DNA from: Yinghuangia elevatio
GTDB taxonomy: Bacteria > Actinomycetota > Actinomycetes > Streptomycetales > Streptomycetaceae
Length of the DNA: 64,000 nt
Assembly (NCBI RefSeq): GCF_040649515.1
Contig: NZ_JBEZFP010000031.1
Span: 14,255 to 78,254, forward strand
Direction of reading: 5' to 3'
Shown: positions 17,214-25,082 of the stretch, piece by piece
Numbering within the stretch: the stretch's first letter is position 1
Layout of the letters: each line of letters opens with the position of its first letter
Program-made: the position numbers and the translations under genes
The notes under the pieces: model-generated
The model's database searches: none
Told to the model about the DNA's origin: nothing
Seen by the model: the letters and a program-made list of their open reading frames with translations, nothing else

Positions 17214-18947
17214 TCAGCCTGCCGGGGCTCGGCGGGCGAGGAGGAGGGTGGCGTCGTCGCGGTGGCCGGTGGCGTCCGCGCGGGCGAACATCGTGGCGGC
17301 GAGGTCGTCGAGGGGTTCCGTGCGGTGCGCCGCCAGGTCGCGGGCGAGGCGCGCGATGCCGTCGTCGAAGTCGAGTTCCGGGCCCTCCAGCAGGCCGTCG
17401 GTGCACAGCGCGAGGATGCCGTCCGGCGGGAGCATCAGGCGGGTGGAGATGAAGCGCTGGTCGGCGGCCACCCCCAACGGCAGGGTGTCGCGCGGGTGTT
17501 CGACCGCCTCGACGCCGTGGCGGGCGGCCACGAGCAGGGGCGGGTGGCCCGCACTCGCGACGACCACTTCGCCGGTTCCGGTGTCGAGGTAGGCGAGCAG
17601 GCACGTCGCGTGCACCGGGGTCGGGAAGCGGCCCAGGAAGTCGTTGACGCGGGTCAGCACCATGCCGGGATCGCGGTAGTCGATGGCGTACGCCCGCAGC
17701 AGTGTGTGGAGTCGGGACATCATCGGCGCCGCCTCCGGTCCGTGGCCCTGGACGTCGCCCACCGCCAGGACGACGAGCCCGCCGCGCAGGGCGAACACGT
17801 CGTACCAGTCACCGCCGAGGTCGGCGGCTTCGTGGGCGGGGCGGTGGCGGACCGCCGATTCGATGCCCGGGACGCCGGTGGGCTGTTCGAACGAGGTGCC
17901 GGCCCGGAACGCCTCCACGAAGTCGAGGTAGGGCTGCGTCTCGACGGTGCGCACCAGGGCGTGTCCGGCCATCCGGGTGACCTCGCGGATCGCCGCCTGC
18001 GACGCGGGAGCGGGCCGGTGCGGATCGCGGAAGCCGAGCGTCCACGCGCCGACCGCGCGGCCCGATCCGTCGGTGAGCGGGAGCGTCCACCACGCCCGGG
18101 TGCCCGGCGCGGCGACCAGCGGCTTCGCGTCGCCGGGCAGCGCCTCGTGCTGTTCGACGGTCAGGAACCGGTCCTGGCCGGTGCGGGCCGCGACCGCGAC
18201 CGGGTGCGCGGCGTCGAGCGGGACGAGGCGCGGCGCCACGACGCCCGGCGCGGGCTCGGGTACGCGGTGCATGTGCAGGCGCGTGCCGTCGCCGAGCGCG
18301 ACCGCGGACTGGGTGGCACACAGCAGCGGCGGGAACGTACGCAGGAGCAGGTCGAGCACCTCGTCTCGTGAGGAGGTGCGGATCAGCGACTCGGAGGCGT
18401 GCCGGGCGAGGGTTTCGGTGTGGTCCATGCGCGGCGCGGCGACGGCCGATGGCCCTGGAGTTGCCGGCGCTTCCAGGATTCCCGGGGTTCTTGGGGTCTC
18501 CGGAGTTTCAGGAGTGCCGGCGATGGCGGCTGACGCGTCCGTGTCCGCGTCGGCGGCGGCGGGGGCGAATTCGCCGAGGGTGACCAGGACCGTGGCCGCG
18601 TCCCCGTCCGACGTACCGCACGGGTGTGCGACCGCCCAGACGTGGTGGACGGCGGCGTCGTCGGACGCGAGGACGAGCCGGCGGACGGGCCGCCCGTCGG
18701 GTTCCGCCGTCATCGCGGCGACGGTCAGCGCGCCCGCCGCGTCGAAGAGCGTGGCGAGCGGCCGTCCGAGGACGCGCTCGAGGTCGTGTCCGCCGAGCGT
18801 CGCGGGCGCGGGGGCGATGGCCGTCACCGTGCCGGATCCGTCCACCAGGAGGCGGACGGTGCTGTCACCGTCGTTCAACGTACGGGTCTTTCTGTGCCGG
18901 CGGCAGGACTGACTGCGCGCCGGGGCCTGCGTGGGCGCACCTAACAC
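17214..18947 (-). CDS. SpoIIE-type PP2C phosphatase with sensory N-terminus
   Basis: A protein of up to 577 residues. The N-terminal part (about 25-130) resembles a PAS sensor (RLLVDGSGTVTAIAPAP..LERVLGRPLATLFDA). The middle (about 180-320) is a GAF-like module. The C-terminal SpoIIE phosphatase has ADLGGDWYDVF, AVGDVQGHGPEAA, SAGHPPLLV, CTDGLLEG and HRDDATLLL, containing the metal-binding Asp residues. Such enzymes dephosphorylate anti-anti-sigma factors in the partner-switching pathways that control stress sigma factors in Streptomyces. The GTG start at 18947 has a poor ribosome binding site and its second codon would be TTA, so a TTG about 24 codons later is an alternative. No anti-sigma gene is adjacent. 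Confidence 0.82.
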   Translation of the reverse strand: MLGAPTQAPARSQSCRRHRKTRTLNDGDSTVRLLVDGSGTVTAIAPAPATLGGHDLERVLGRPLATLFDAAGALTVAAMTAEPDGRPVRRLVLASDDAAVHHVWAVAHPCGTSDGDAATVLVTLGEFAPAAADADTDASAAIAGTPETPETPRTPGILEAPATPGPSAVAAPRMDHTETLARHASESLIRTSSRDEVLDLLLRTFPPLLCATQSAVALGDGTRLHMHRVPEPAPGVVAPRLVPLDAAHPVAVAARTGQDRFLTVEQHEALPGDAKPLVAAPGTRAWWTLPLTDGSGRAVGAWTLGFRDPHRPAPASQAAIREVTRMAGHALVRTVETQPYLDFVEAFRAGTSFEQPTGVPGIESAVRHRPAHEAADLGGDWYDVFALRGGLVVLAVGDVQGHGPEAAPMMSRLHTLLRAYAIDYRDPGMVLTRVNDFLGRFPTPVHATCLLAYLDTGTGEVVVASAGHPPLLVAARHGVEAVEHPRDTLPLGVAADQRFISTRLMLPPDGILALCTDGLLEGPELDFDDGIARLARDLAAHRTEPLDDLAATMFARADATGHRDDATLLLARRAPAG

Positions 18948-19036
18948 CTATCCCACGCAAACGGCCCGACCTGTGCTGGCAATCGGGTGAAGCGGACACG
19001 GGGCATCCGAAGGGTCGTTCCGGCCGGGCAACTCCA

Positions 19037-19073
19037 CCGGGGTCGCTCCTCCGGGGTCGCTCCTCCGGGGTCA
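19037..19073. repeat. 14-bp unit repeated three times across the senR stop
   Basis: The unit CCGGGGTCGCTCCT occurs twice in tandem, and a third partial copy runs into the stop codon of the response-regulator gene. It may have grown by slippage. No terminator-like hairpin is apparent here. Confidence 0.75.
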
Positions 19074-19712
19074 CTGGAGCAGGCGCTGCTCCTTGGCGAC
19101 GGCGACCGCCCCGGCGCGGGTGTCGACGCCGAGCTTGGTGTAGATGCGGACCAGGTGCGTCTTGACGGTGGCCTCGCTGATGAACAGCGCCCGGGCGATC
19201 TCGCGGTTGCCCAGGCCCCGGGCCAGCTGCCCGAGGATGTCGAGTTCGCGGTCGGTGAGGGACGCGCGCGGACTGCGCATGCGCTCCATGACGCGGTTGG
19301 CGACCGGCGCCGACAGCGCGGCCCGCCCTTGCGCGGCGGCCAGGATCGCCGCGAAGAGTTCGTCGGGCCGTTCGGCCTTCAGGAGGTAGCCGGTCGCACC
19401 GGCCTCGACCGCCCTGGTGACGTCGGCGTCGGTGTCGTACGTGGTGAGCACCAGCACGCGCGTACCCGGGATTTCGGCGACGATCCGGCGGGTCGTCTCG
19501 ATGCCGTCGATGCCGGTGCCGAGGTGCAGGTCCATGAGCACCACGTCGGGGCGCAGCTTCGCGGCGGCGGCCAGGGCCTCTTCGCCGGTGGCCGCTTCGC
19601 CGACGACCTCGATGCCGGGCGCGCTGGCGAGCAGCGCGAGCAGGCCCGCACGGACGACGGTGTGGTCGTCGCAGAGGAGGACGCGGACATCCTGCGAGGG
19701 GGACGCGGACAT
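19071..19712 (-). CDS. senR: NarL-family response regulator, likely SenR
   Basis: A 213-residue response regulator. The receiver domain (about 8-125) has the acidic pair in LLCDDHTVVRAG, the phospho-acceptor Asp in VVLMDLHLG and a conserved Lys in YLLKAERPDE. The LuxR-type helix-turn-helix (about 148-210) reads LTDRELDILGQLARGLGNRE then SEATVKTHLVRIYTKL. It follows the kinase gene by 6 bases on the same strand. The neighbouring hbpS gene indicates that this is SenR of the HbpS-SenS-SenR redox/heme-responsive system described in Streptomyces reticuli. In that system SenR controls its own operon, hbpS and antioxidant genes. The name rests on synteny and family resemblance. Confidence 0.85.
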   Translation of the reverse strand: MSASPSQDVRVLLCDDHTVVRAGLLALLASAPGIEVVGEAATGEEALAAAAKLRPDVVLMDLHLGTGIDGIETTRRIVAEIPGTRVLVLTTYDTDADVTRAVEAGATGYLLKAERPDELFAAILAAAQGRAALSAPVANRVMERMRSPRASLTDRELDILGQLARGLGNREIARALFISEATVKTHLVRIYTKLGVDTRAGAVAVAKEQRLLQ

Positions 19713-19718
19713 GCCTGG

Positions 19719-21026
19719 CTACTCCTTGGGGCCGGGAACGGGACGGGAATCGGGACCGGAAGCGGGGTCGGGCTCGGGGCGGGAGTCGGGCAGCGGGACG
19801 GATGCCGAGACGACCGTGCCGTCGCCGGGCGAGGACTCGATCGTCAGTGTTCCGCCGAGTTGCCGCAGCCGGGCGCGCATCGCGCTGAGGCCGTGGCCGC
19901 GGCCGCCGTCGGCGGACTCCGGCCGCCGGGCCGCCTCGGGGACGAAGCCGCGCCCGTTGTCGGCGACGTCCAGCACGACCTGGTCGTCCAGGTAGCTCAG
20001 GCTCAGCGTCGCGTCGGTCGCGTGCGCGTGCTCGCGGATGTTGGCCACCGCGCCCTGGGCCACCCGCAGGAGTGCGGCCTCGACGATCGCCGGGAGGACG
20101 ACGGGTCGGCCGTCTGCCGTGCAGCGGACGCGCAGGGCCCCGCGGTCGGACGCGGTGCCGGCGGCCTCCCCCGCCGCCGACTCGCGCTCCGCGAGCGCGT
20201 GGAGGGCCGCTTCCAGCCCGCCGCCGTCGGCGAGGTCGGCCGGGGCCAGGTCGTGGACGAAGCGGCGGGCTTCGGCGAGGTTGCGTTCGGCGATGGCGGA
20301 CGCGGTCTCGACGTGCCGGTGCGCGGCCGCCGGGTCGGCCGCCCAGACGCGGTCGGCGGCCTGCAGCAGCATGCGCTGGCTGGAGAGCCCCTGCGCGAGG
20401 GTGTCGTGGATCTCCATGGACAGGCGTTCGCGTTCGGCGAGGGTACCGGCGCGGCGTTCGCTCGCCGCGAGGCCGGCCCGGGTGCGGATCAGGTCGCCGA
20501 TCAGGGTGCGCTGGCGTTCGGACTGCCGCCGCATGTGCAGGAACACGGCCGAGGCCAGGCCCGCGACGGCGGGCGGGCCGAGGATGAGGAGCGGGTCGGT
20601 GCCGCTGATGCGCACCTGGGCCACGACCACGAGCACGGTGAGCAGCGCGATGAGGACCAGGGCGGCGCGCTCGGAGAGCAGCTGCAGCGCGGTGTAGACG
20701 ATCGGGACCGCGCTCCACGCGAAGCTCGGCGCGATGCCCACGAGCACGATCCACGCGCAGGTGAAACCGGCCAGCCACAGCCGGGTCCAGTGCGAGACGG
20801 GCGCGTCGCCCACGCCGGGGCGTACCACGTACGCCAGGGCGACCAGCGCGGTGAGCGTGACCACCACCGGGGTGTCGGACGCGCCCGGGTGCCGGATCAG
20901 GAACCGGGCCATCGCTCCGACGAGCAGGACGACGAAGGACACCGACATCGCGGCGTCCATCCAGCCGGGCCCCGGGGCGGCGGGCCCGGTGTCGTCGCGC
21001 CGGGGGCGCTGGTGCTTCACGTCCAT
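19719..21026 (-). CDS. senS: NarL-type sensor histidine kinase, likely SenS
   Basis: A 435-residue HisKA_3-type kinase. Five or so membrane helices occupy about 20-170 (DAAMSVSFVVLLVGAMARFL, VVVTLTALVALAYVV and so on), with short outer loops. The phospho-acceptor His is in ERLSMEIHDTLAQGLSSQ. The ATPase domain has VVLDVADNGRGF and GHGLSAMRARL. The open frame extends to 21110, but the ATG at 21026 leaves room for a promoter and for the near-perfect dyad at 21060-21077, so I prefer it, although its ribosome binding site is weak. In S. reticuli, SenS is switched on by the secreted heme-binding protein HbpS, whose gene lies divergently here. Confidence 0.83.
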   Translation of the reverse strand: MDVKHQRPRRDDTGPAAPGPGWMDAAMSVSFVVLLVGAMARFLIRHPGASDTPVVVTLTALVALAYVVRPGVGDAPVSHWTRLWLAGFTCAWIVLVGIAPSFAWSAVPIVYTALQLLSERAALVLIALLTVLVVVAQVRISGTDPLLILGPPAVAGLASAVFLHMRRQSERQRTLIGDLIRTRAGLAASERRAGTLAERERLSMEIHDTLAQGLSSQRMLLQAADRVWAADPAAAHRHVETASAIAERNLAEARRFVHDLAPADLADGGGLEAALHALAERESAAGEAAGTASDRGALRVRCTADGRPVVLPAIVEAALLRVAQGAVANIREHAHATDATLSLSYLDDQVVLDVADNGRGFVPEAARRPESADGGRGHGLSAMRARLRQLGGTLTIESSPGDGTVVSASVPLPDSRPEPDPASGPDSRPVPGPKE

Positions 21027-21059
21027 CCTTGCTTTGTAACCCGCGATCCGGTCGGCACC

Positions 21060-21077
21060 ATCGACCGATCGGTTGAT
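21060..21077. promoter_or_regulatory. Dyad in the senS-hbpS divergent promoter region
   Basis: An 18-base inverted repeat, ATCGACCGATCGGTTGAT, with 16 of 18 positions symmetric. It lies between senS and hbpS. SenR is known to bind inverted repeats upstream of its targets in S. reticuli, so this is a candidate SenR site; I cannot compare it to the published site here. Confidence 0.5.
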
Positions 21078-21207
21078 ACGGGTGTCCTCCATCATGCCCC
21101 GCGGGGGCATCCAGTCCGGGGACCCTCGTGGCCCGGATCCGACCCGACGATGGATTCACCGCGGCAAAACGTGCCGCTTCCCCGTACGAATCCCGGAGTC
21201 GAGAACC

Positions 21208-21774
21208 ATGAAGAAGCTGTCCGTGCGTGCCCGTGTCCTGACCGGTTCCGCCGCGCTCGTCGCCGTCGGCGGCGGTGCCTTCGGCGCGGTGGCCGCCGCT
21301 GCCCCGTCGCAGGCGGACAACTCCGCCGCCAAGCCGCCGGCCGCGGTGAGCGAGGTGAAGAACAAGGACACGTTCAACACCGAGCACCTCACCGTCGACG
21401 CCGCGACCCGCGCCGCGCAGGCCGCGCTCGACGCCGCGAAGAAGGCGAACCAGCGGGTCACCGTGGCGGTCGTCGACCGCAACGGCAACACGGTGGTGAC
21501 GCTGCGCGGCGACGGCGCCGGCCCGCAGTCGTACGAGTCGGCCGAGCTCAAGGCCTACACGGCGGTGTCGTGGAACGCCCCGACCTCGGTCCTGGCCGGC
21601 CGCCTCCAGCAGGCTCCGAACCTGAAGGACATCCCCGGCACGCTGTTCCTCGCGGGCGGTGCCCCGGTCCAGTCGAAGGGCGCGCCGATCGCGGGCATCG
21701 GCGTCGCGGGGGCGCCGAGCGGCGACCTGGACGAGCAGTTCGCGCAGGCGGGCGTGGCGGCGCTCGACAAGTGA
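21208..21774 (+). CDS. hbpS: Secreted heme-binding protein HbpS-like
   Basis: A 188-residue exported protein. Residues 1-35 are a signal peptide (MKKLSVRARV, a hydrophobic Ala/Val core, then AAAAPSQA). The mature part matches the GlcG/HbpS (DUF336) fold: HLTVDAATRAAQAALDAAKK, VTVAVVDRNGNTVV, LRGDGAGPQS, LKAYTAVSWNAPTS and IAGIGVAGAPSGDLDEQ. HbpS of S. reticuli is an extracytoplasmic octamer that binds heme and interacts with SenS. Divergent placement against the kinase-regulator pair strongly supports this. The ATG at 21208 has GGAG about ten bases upstream. Confidence 0.88.
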   Translation: MKKLSVRARVLTGSAALVAVGGGAFGAVAAAAPSQADNSAAKPPAAVSEVKNKDTFNTEHLTVDAATRAAQAALDAAKKANQRVTVAVVDRNGNTVVTLRGDGAGPQSYESAELKAYTAVSWNAPTSVLAGRLQQAPNLKDIPGTLFLAGGAPVQSKGAPIAGIGVAGAPSGDLDEQFAQAGVAALDK

Positions 21775-21855
21775 CGCGGTAGCGCTTCGGTGCGGGAGTG
21801 ATGGACGGCTTGGCGGCGTACGGGTGTTCGGCACCTCGTACGCCGCCACGCCGCG

Positions 21856-22488
21856 TCATGCCGGTGCCGGTGCCGCGGCCGGTGCCTGAGCCGATGCCTG
21901 AGCCGGTCCCGACTCCGACCCGTCGGCGGCGGTCGGCGGGTGCCAGGCGAAACGGGCCATCGGCTCGTCCACCGGGGCGTCGACGAGCCGGTTCGCGAAC
22001 GTGGACAACGTGTAGGCGCCGATCCCGAGCACGACCTCCAGCGCATTGCGCGTGGTGAAGCCGTGGCCGAGGAACTCCCGCATGCGGTCCGGCTCGACGG
22101 CCCCGGCGGTGGCGAGCACGTGCAGGGTGAAGCGGCGTACCGCCTCCAGGCGCGGATCGGGCAGTGGCGCCTGGTCGCGCAGCGCGCCGACGACCTCCGG
22201 GTCGGCGCCCACGGCGGTCAGCACGCCGGTGTGCATCGCGACGCACAACTCGCAGCCATTGCGGGTGGCGACGGTGAGGACGACCGTCTCGCGCGCCAAC
22301 TTGTCGAGCGTCGTGAGTTCGAACGTGCTGCTGATCCTCAGGAACGCCTCGAGCGTTTCCGGGGATTCGGCGAGCCGCGCGACCGCGGAGGGCAGGTAGC
22401 CGAACTTCGCGGCGGTGCCCTCCATCGCGCGCCGCGAGCTGGGCGGTGCGGTGTCGGGGGTGTGGTCGTGGAAGAAGGCCTCGGTCAA
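21856..22488 (-). CDS. Carboxymuconolactone decarboxylase (AhpD-like) family protein
   Basis: A 210-residue all-helical protein of the CMD/AhpD family. The redox-type motif CELCVAMH supplies two Cys and a His, as in AhpD-like peroxidase partners. LARETVVLTVATRNG precedes it, and FTTRNALEVVLGIGAYTLS closes the helical core. A peroxide-related thiol role is plausible but not proven. The TTG at 22488 is preceded by a GAAAGGA ribosome binding site and is chosen as the start. The last 30 residues are a low-complexity Ser/Ala/Pro/Gln tail. The gene diverges from the phosphoesterase gene across a dyad-rich region. Confidence 0.78.
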   Translation of the reverse strand: MTEAFFHDHTPDTAPPSSRRAMEGTAAKFGYLPSAVARLAESPETLEAFLRISSTFELTTLDKLARETVVLTVATRNGCELCVAMHTGVLTAVGADPEVVGALRDQAPLPDPRLEAVRRFTLHVLATAGAVEPDRMREFLGHGFTTRNALEVVLGIGAYTLSTFANRLVDAPVDEPMARFAWHPPTAADGSESGPAQASAQAPAAAPAPA

Positions 22489-22526
22489 GGCGGTCCTTTC
22501 GGGTGCGGACGCGGCCGTCCGCGTCA

Positions 22527-22568
22527 ATAGACAATCAGGTTGTCGATAAAGGTAACCAGGTTGTCTAT
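22527..22568. promoter_or_regulatory. Overlapping inverted and direct repeats in divergent promoter region
   Basis: ATAGACAA at 22527-22534 and TTGTCTAT at 22561-22568 are perfect inverted repeats. A third TTGTC at 22540-22544 makes a tighter dyad with the first arm, and CAGGTTGTC occurs twice. The region is AT-rich for this genome. It looks like a repressor site between the CMD-like gene and the phosphoesterase gene; the regulator is unknown. Confidence 0.55.
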
Positions 22569-22647
22569 GTGTGGCAAGCCCCGAAGTTCCCCCGGAGTTG
22601 GCGTGGCCCTCTCGCCCCTGCGCCGGGAGCGCGCATATCGTCACCGA

Positions 22648-23616
22648 ATGAGCGCAACTCCCGCACGCGAGACCGCAGCCGAGACGGGACCACAGAAGGG
22701 AACGCAGACGGGATCCCAGCCGGGACCCCAGGCCGGACCCGAGTCCGAGCCCGCGCTGTACGCCGTCAGCGACGTGCACACCGCCATTCCGTCGAACTTC
22801 GCGATCGTGGAGGGCATCCACCCCCGCAACGAGGGCGACTGGCTGATCGTGGCGGGCGACGTCGCCGAGCGGCCGGACGACATCGCCAAGACGCTCGGGC
22901 TCTTCACCGACCGCTTCGCGCAGGTGCTGTGGACACCCGGCAACCACGAACTCTGGTCCTCCGAACCGGACGACGCCGATGCAGCGGCGACCGGCACCGA
23001 CCCCGACACCTTGCGCGGCGAGGCGCGGTACCGGCATCTGGTGGAACTGTGCCGGGAGTTGGGCGTACACACGCCCGAGGACCCGTACCCCGTGTGGACC
23101 GGGGCGGGCGGGCCGGTGACGATCGCGCCGTTGTTCGTGCTGTACGACTACACGTTCCTGCCGCCCGGGACGACCACGCGCGAGGAGGCGCTCGCCGCGG
23201 CGTACCGCGCCGGAGTGGTGTGCACCGACGAGTTCGTGCTGCATCCGGACCCGTACCCGAGCCGCCAGGCGTGGTGCGAGGCCCGGGTGGCGTACACCGA
23301 GGCGCGGCTCGCGGAGGCGGCGGACCCGGACGCGCCGTACGTGCTCGTCAACCACTTCCCGACGGTCCGCACACCCACCGACGTGATGTGGTTCCCCGAG
23401 TTCGTGCAGTGGTGCGGCACGGTGCACACCGCCGATTGGCACACCCGCTTCCCGACCGCGGCGGTGGTGTACGGGCACCTGCACATCCCGCGGACCACGT
23501 GGTACGACGGCGTGCGCTTCGAGGAAGTGTCGCTCGGCTACCCTCGCGAACGGCGCGACGGGCTGCGGCGGCCCGTACCGCGGCGAATCCTGCCGGAGGA
23601 GAGGGCGAACGCGTGA
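22648..23616 (+). CDS. Metallophosphoesterase, possible phosphopantetheinyl hydrolase (PptH-like)
   Basis: A 322-residue calcineurin-like phosphoesterase. Metal and active-site motifs appear in order: SDVH, GDVAER, GNHELW, VNHFP and YGHLHIP. The first 35 residues are a Gly/Pro/Gln/Thr-rich low-complexity leader (PQKGTQTGSQPGPQAGP). The gene overlaps the downstream 4'-phosphopantetheinyl transferase gene by 4 bases. In Mycobacterium tuberculosis, PptH (Rv2795c, similar size) is encoded next to the PptT transferase and removes phosphopantetheine from carrier proteins. Same gene order and coupling suggest the same role here. A generic phosphodiesterase is the alternative. Confidence 0.72.
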   Translation: MSATPARETAAETGPQKGTQTGSQPGPQAGPESEPALYAVSDVHTAIPSNFAIVEGIHPRNEGDWLIVAGDVAERPDDIAKTLGLFTDRFAQVLWTPGNHELWSSEPDDADAAATGTDPDTLRGEARYRHLVELCRELGVHTPEDPYPVWTGAGGPVTIAPLFVLYDYTFLPPGTTTREEALAAAYRAGVVCTDEFVLHPDPYPSRQAWCEARVAYTEARLAEAADPDAPYVLVNHFPTVRTPTDVMWFPEFVQWCGTVHTADWHTRFPTAAVVYGHLHIPRTTWYDGVRFEEVSLGYPRERRDGLRRPVPRRILPEERANA

Positions 23617-24368
23617 CCGAGACGACCGGCGATTCCGCGACCGCGTCGGCCCCCGCGACGGCTCCGGCTCCGACCTCGGCGACGGCTCCCGCGCTGCTGG
23701 CGTCGATCCTGCCGTACGGCGTGATGGCCGAGGAGTGCTTCGACGACCCTCCGGGGACCGAGCTGTTCCCCGAGGAAGAGGCGCACATCGACCGGGCGGT
23801 GGACAAGCGGCGCCGGGAGTTCACGACCGTACGCCGGTGCGCGCGCCTGGCGCTCGGCCGACTCGGCTTCGCACCCGCACCGCTGCTGCCCGGCCTGCGC
23901 GGCGCACCGGGTTGGCCCGAAGGCGTCGTCGGCAGCATGACGCACTGCGCCGGCTACCGCGCGGCGGCGGTCGCAACCGGGGCGAAGGTGCTCACCATCG
24001 GGATCGACGCGGAGCCCGCCGAGCCGCTGCCCGCCGGCGGCGTCCTGCACTCGGTGACGTCGGAGCTGGAGCGGGCACGGCTCGCCGAGTACGCCGCGGC
24101 GCACCCGGAAATCGCCTGGGACCGGCTGCTGTTCAGCGCCAAGGAGGCGGTCTACAAGGCGTGGTTCCCGCTCACGCGGCGGTGGCTCGGCTTCGAGGAG
24201 GCCGACGTGGCGTTCGACCCCGAGGGCGGGACGTTCACCGCCCGCCTCCTCGTGGCGGATCGTCCGGTCGACGGCTTCACCGGGCGCTGGGCCGTCGCGA
24301 AGGGGATCGCGGTCACGGCGATCGCGGTGCCGGCGGACGGGTCCGCCGCGCGTCACCCGAACCCGTAG
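23613..24368 (+). CDS. 4'-phosphopantetheinyl transferase, PptT/EntD-like
   Basis: A 251-residue Sfp/EntD-type transferase that activates carrier proteins of NRPS, PKS and fatty-acid-like systems by adding phosphopantetheine from CoA. The conserved elements are RRCARLALGRLG, the GSMTHCAGY motif, the magnesium-binding IGIDAEP and the signature FSAKEAVYKAWFPLT. The first 25 residues are a Thr/Ala/Pro leader. The GTG start overlaps the phosphoesterase stop and follows GGAGGAGAGGG. It is a natural candidate to activate the PCP of the NRPS at 40.3-44.9 kb, though such enzymes are promiscuous. Its 3' end overlaps the convergent TetR gene by 16 bases. Confidence 0.88.
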   Translation: MTETTGDSATASAPATAPAPTSATAPALLASILPYGVMAEECFDDPPGTELFPEEEAHIDRAVDKRRREFTTVRRCARLALGRLGFAPAPLLPGLRGAPGWPEGVVGSMTHCAGYRAAAVATGAKVLTIGIDAEPAEPLPAGGVLHSVTSELERARLAEYAAAHPEIAWDRLLFSAKEAVYKAWFPLTRRWLGFEEADVAFDPEGGTFTARLLVADRPVDGFTGRWAVAKGIAVTAIAVPADGSAARHPNP

Positions 24369-24964
24369 AGCCTCAGCGACTCGTCGATCGTCGACTTGAT
24401 CGCCGCCACGCCCATGCCCCGGTCCGCGATCAGGTGGTGCAGCATGCTGGGGCTGACCGGCGCGAGCACGAACTCGGCGAGCGCGCCCGCGTCCACCCCC
24501 GGGCGCAGTTCGGCGATCAGCATCGCCACATGCGTCTGCCTCGCCCGTTGGGGCGGCGACGTGTAATGCGCGCACGGGTCGGCGACCTCCGCCGCCAGCA
24601 GAATTTCGTGCTGCTCCGTCGTGCGGTCGACCAGCGCGTGCAGGAACGCGCGCAGCCGTTCCGCCGCCGGTGCCCCGGGTCCGAGCGGCGGCGGCCCGGC
24701 GAGGAACTGCCCCTGGAACTCGCGCTCACGCACGTCGAGGAGTGCCGACAGCAGCTGCGCGACGTCGCCGAACCGGCGGTAGACCGTGCCGACCCCGATG
24801 CCGCTGGCGTGCGCGACGGCGTTCATCGTCAGCGCGTCCGTGCCCTTCTCGGCCACGATGCGGGCCGCCGCGTCGAGGATCCGGCGGCGGTTGCGGGCCG
24901 CGTCGGCCCGCTCGGGCGGGGCCTCGCCGGCGATCGGAAGCCGGTGCCTCGGGGCTGTGTCCAT
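24353..24964 (-). CDS. TetR family repressor of the adjacent quinone reductase gene
   Basis: A 203-residue TetR protein. The helix-turn-helix (about 20-65) reads RRRILDAAARIVAEKG, LTMNAVAHASGIGVGTVYRRF. The C-terminal domain is typical of TetR proteins that govern redox and efflux genes. The ATG at 24964 follows a GGTGGG run; a GTG three codons upstream is the alternative. It diverges from wrbA across three near-identical palindromes, so it almost certainly represses itself and wrbA. The effector is probably a quinone or electrophile, by inference from the target. Confidence 0.85.
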   Translation of the reverse strand: MDTAPRHRLPIAGEAPPERADAARNRRRILDAAARIVAEKGTDALTMNAVAHASGIGVGTVYRRFGDVAQLLSALLDVREREFQGQFLAGPPPLGPGAPAAERLRAFLHALVDRTTEQHEILLAAEVADPCAHYTSPPQRARQTHVAMLIAELRPGVDAGALAEFVLAPVSPSMLHHLIADRGMGVAAIKSTIDESLRLYGFG

Positions 24965-24978
24965 GCCACCCACCGTAT

Positions 24979-25057
24979 CGGATAGCTATCCACTTGGGCT
25001 TGCCAAGCGGATAGCGATCCGTTTAACTGGGCGCACCGCGAACCGGATAGCAATCCG
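24979..25057. promoter_or_regulatory. Three copies of a CGGATAGCNATCCG operator
   Basis: Palindromes sit at 24979-24991 (CGGATAGCTATCC), 25008-25021 (CGGATAGCGATCCG) and 25044-25057 (CGGATAGCAATCCG), with the middle base varying. They fill the space between the divergent TetR and wrbA starts, with centre spacing of about 29 and 36 bases. Each sits where it could block a promoter. Confidence 0.85.
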
Positions 25058-25082
25058 CTTCATTGCCCTCAGGAGAGGTCCC

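Noticed and set aside
22648..24368. Assignment of the PPTase as a dedicated NRPS-cluster enzyme
   Set aside because: It is 16 kb from the NRPS, with an operon of its own that resembles the housekeeping PptH-PptT pair.
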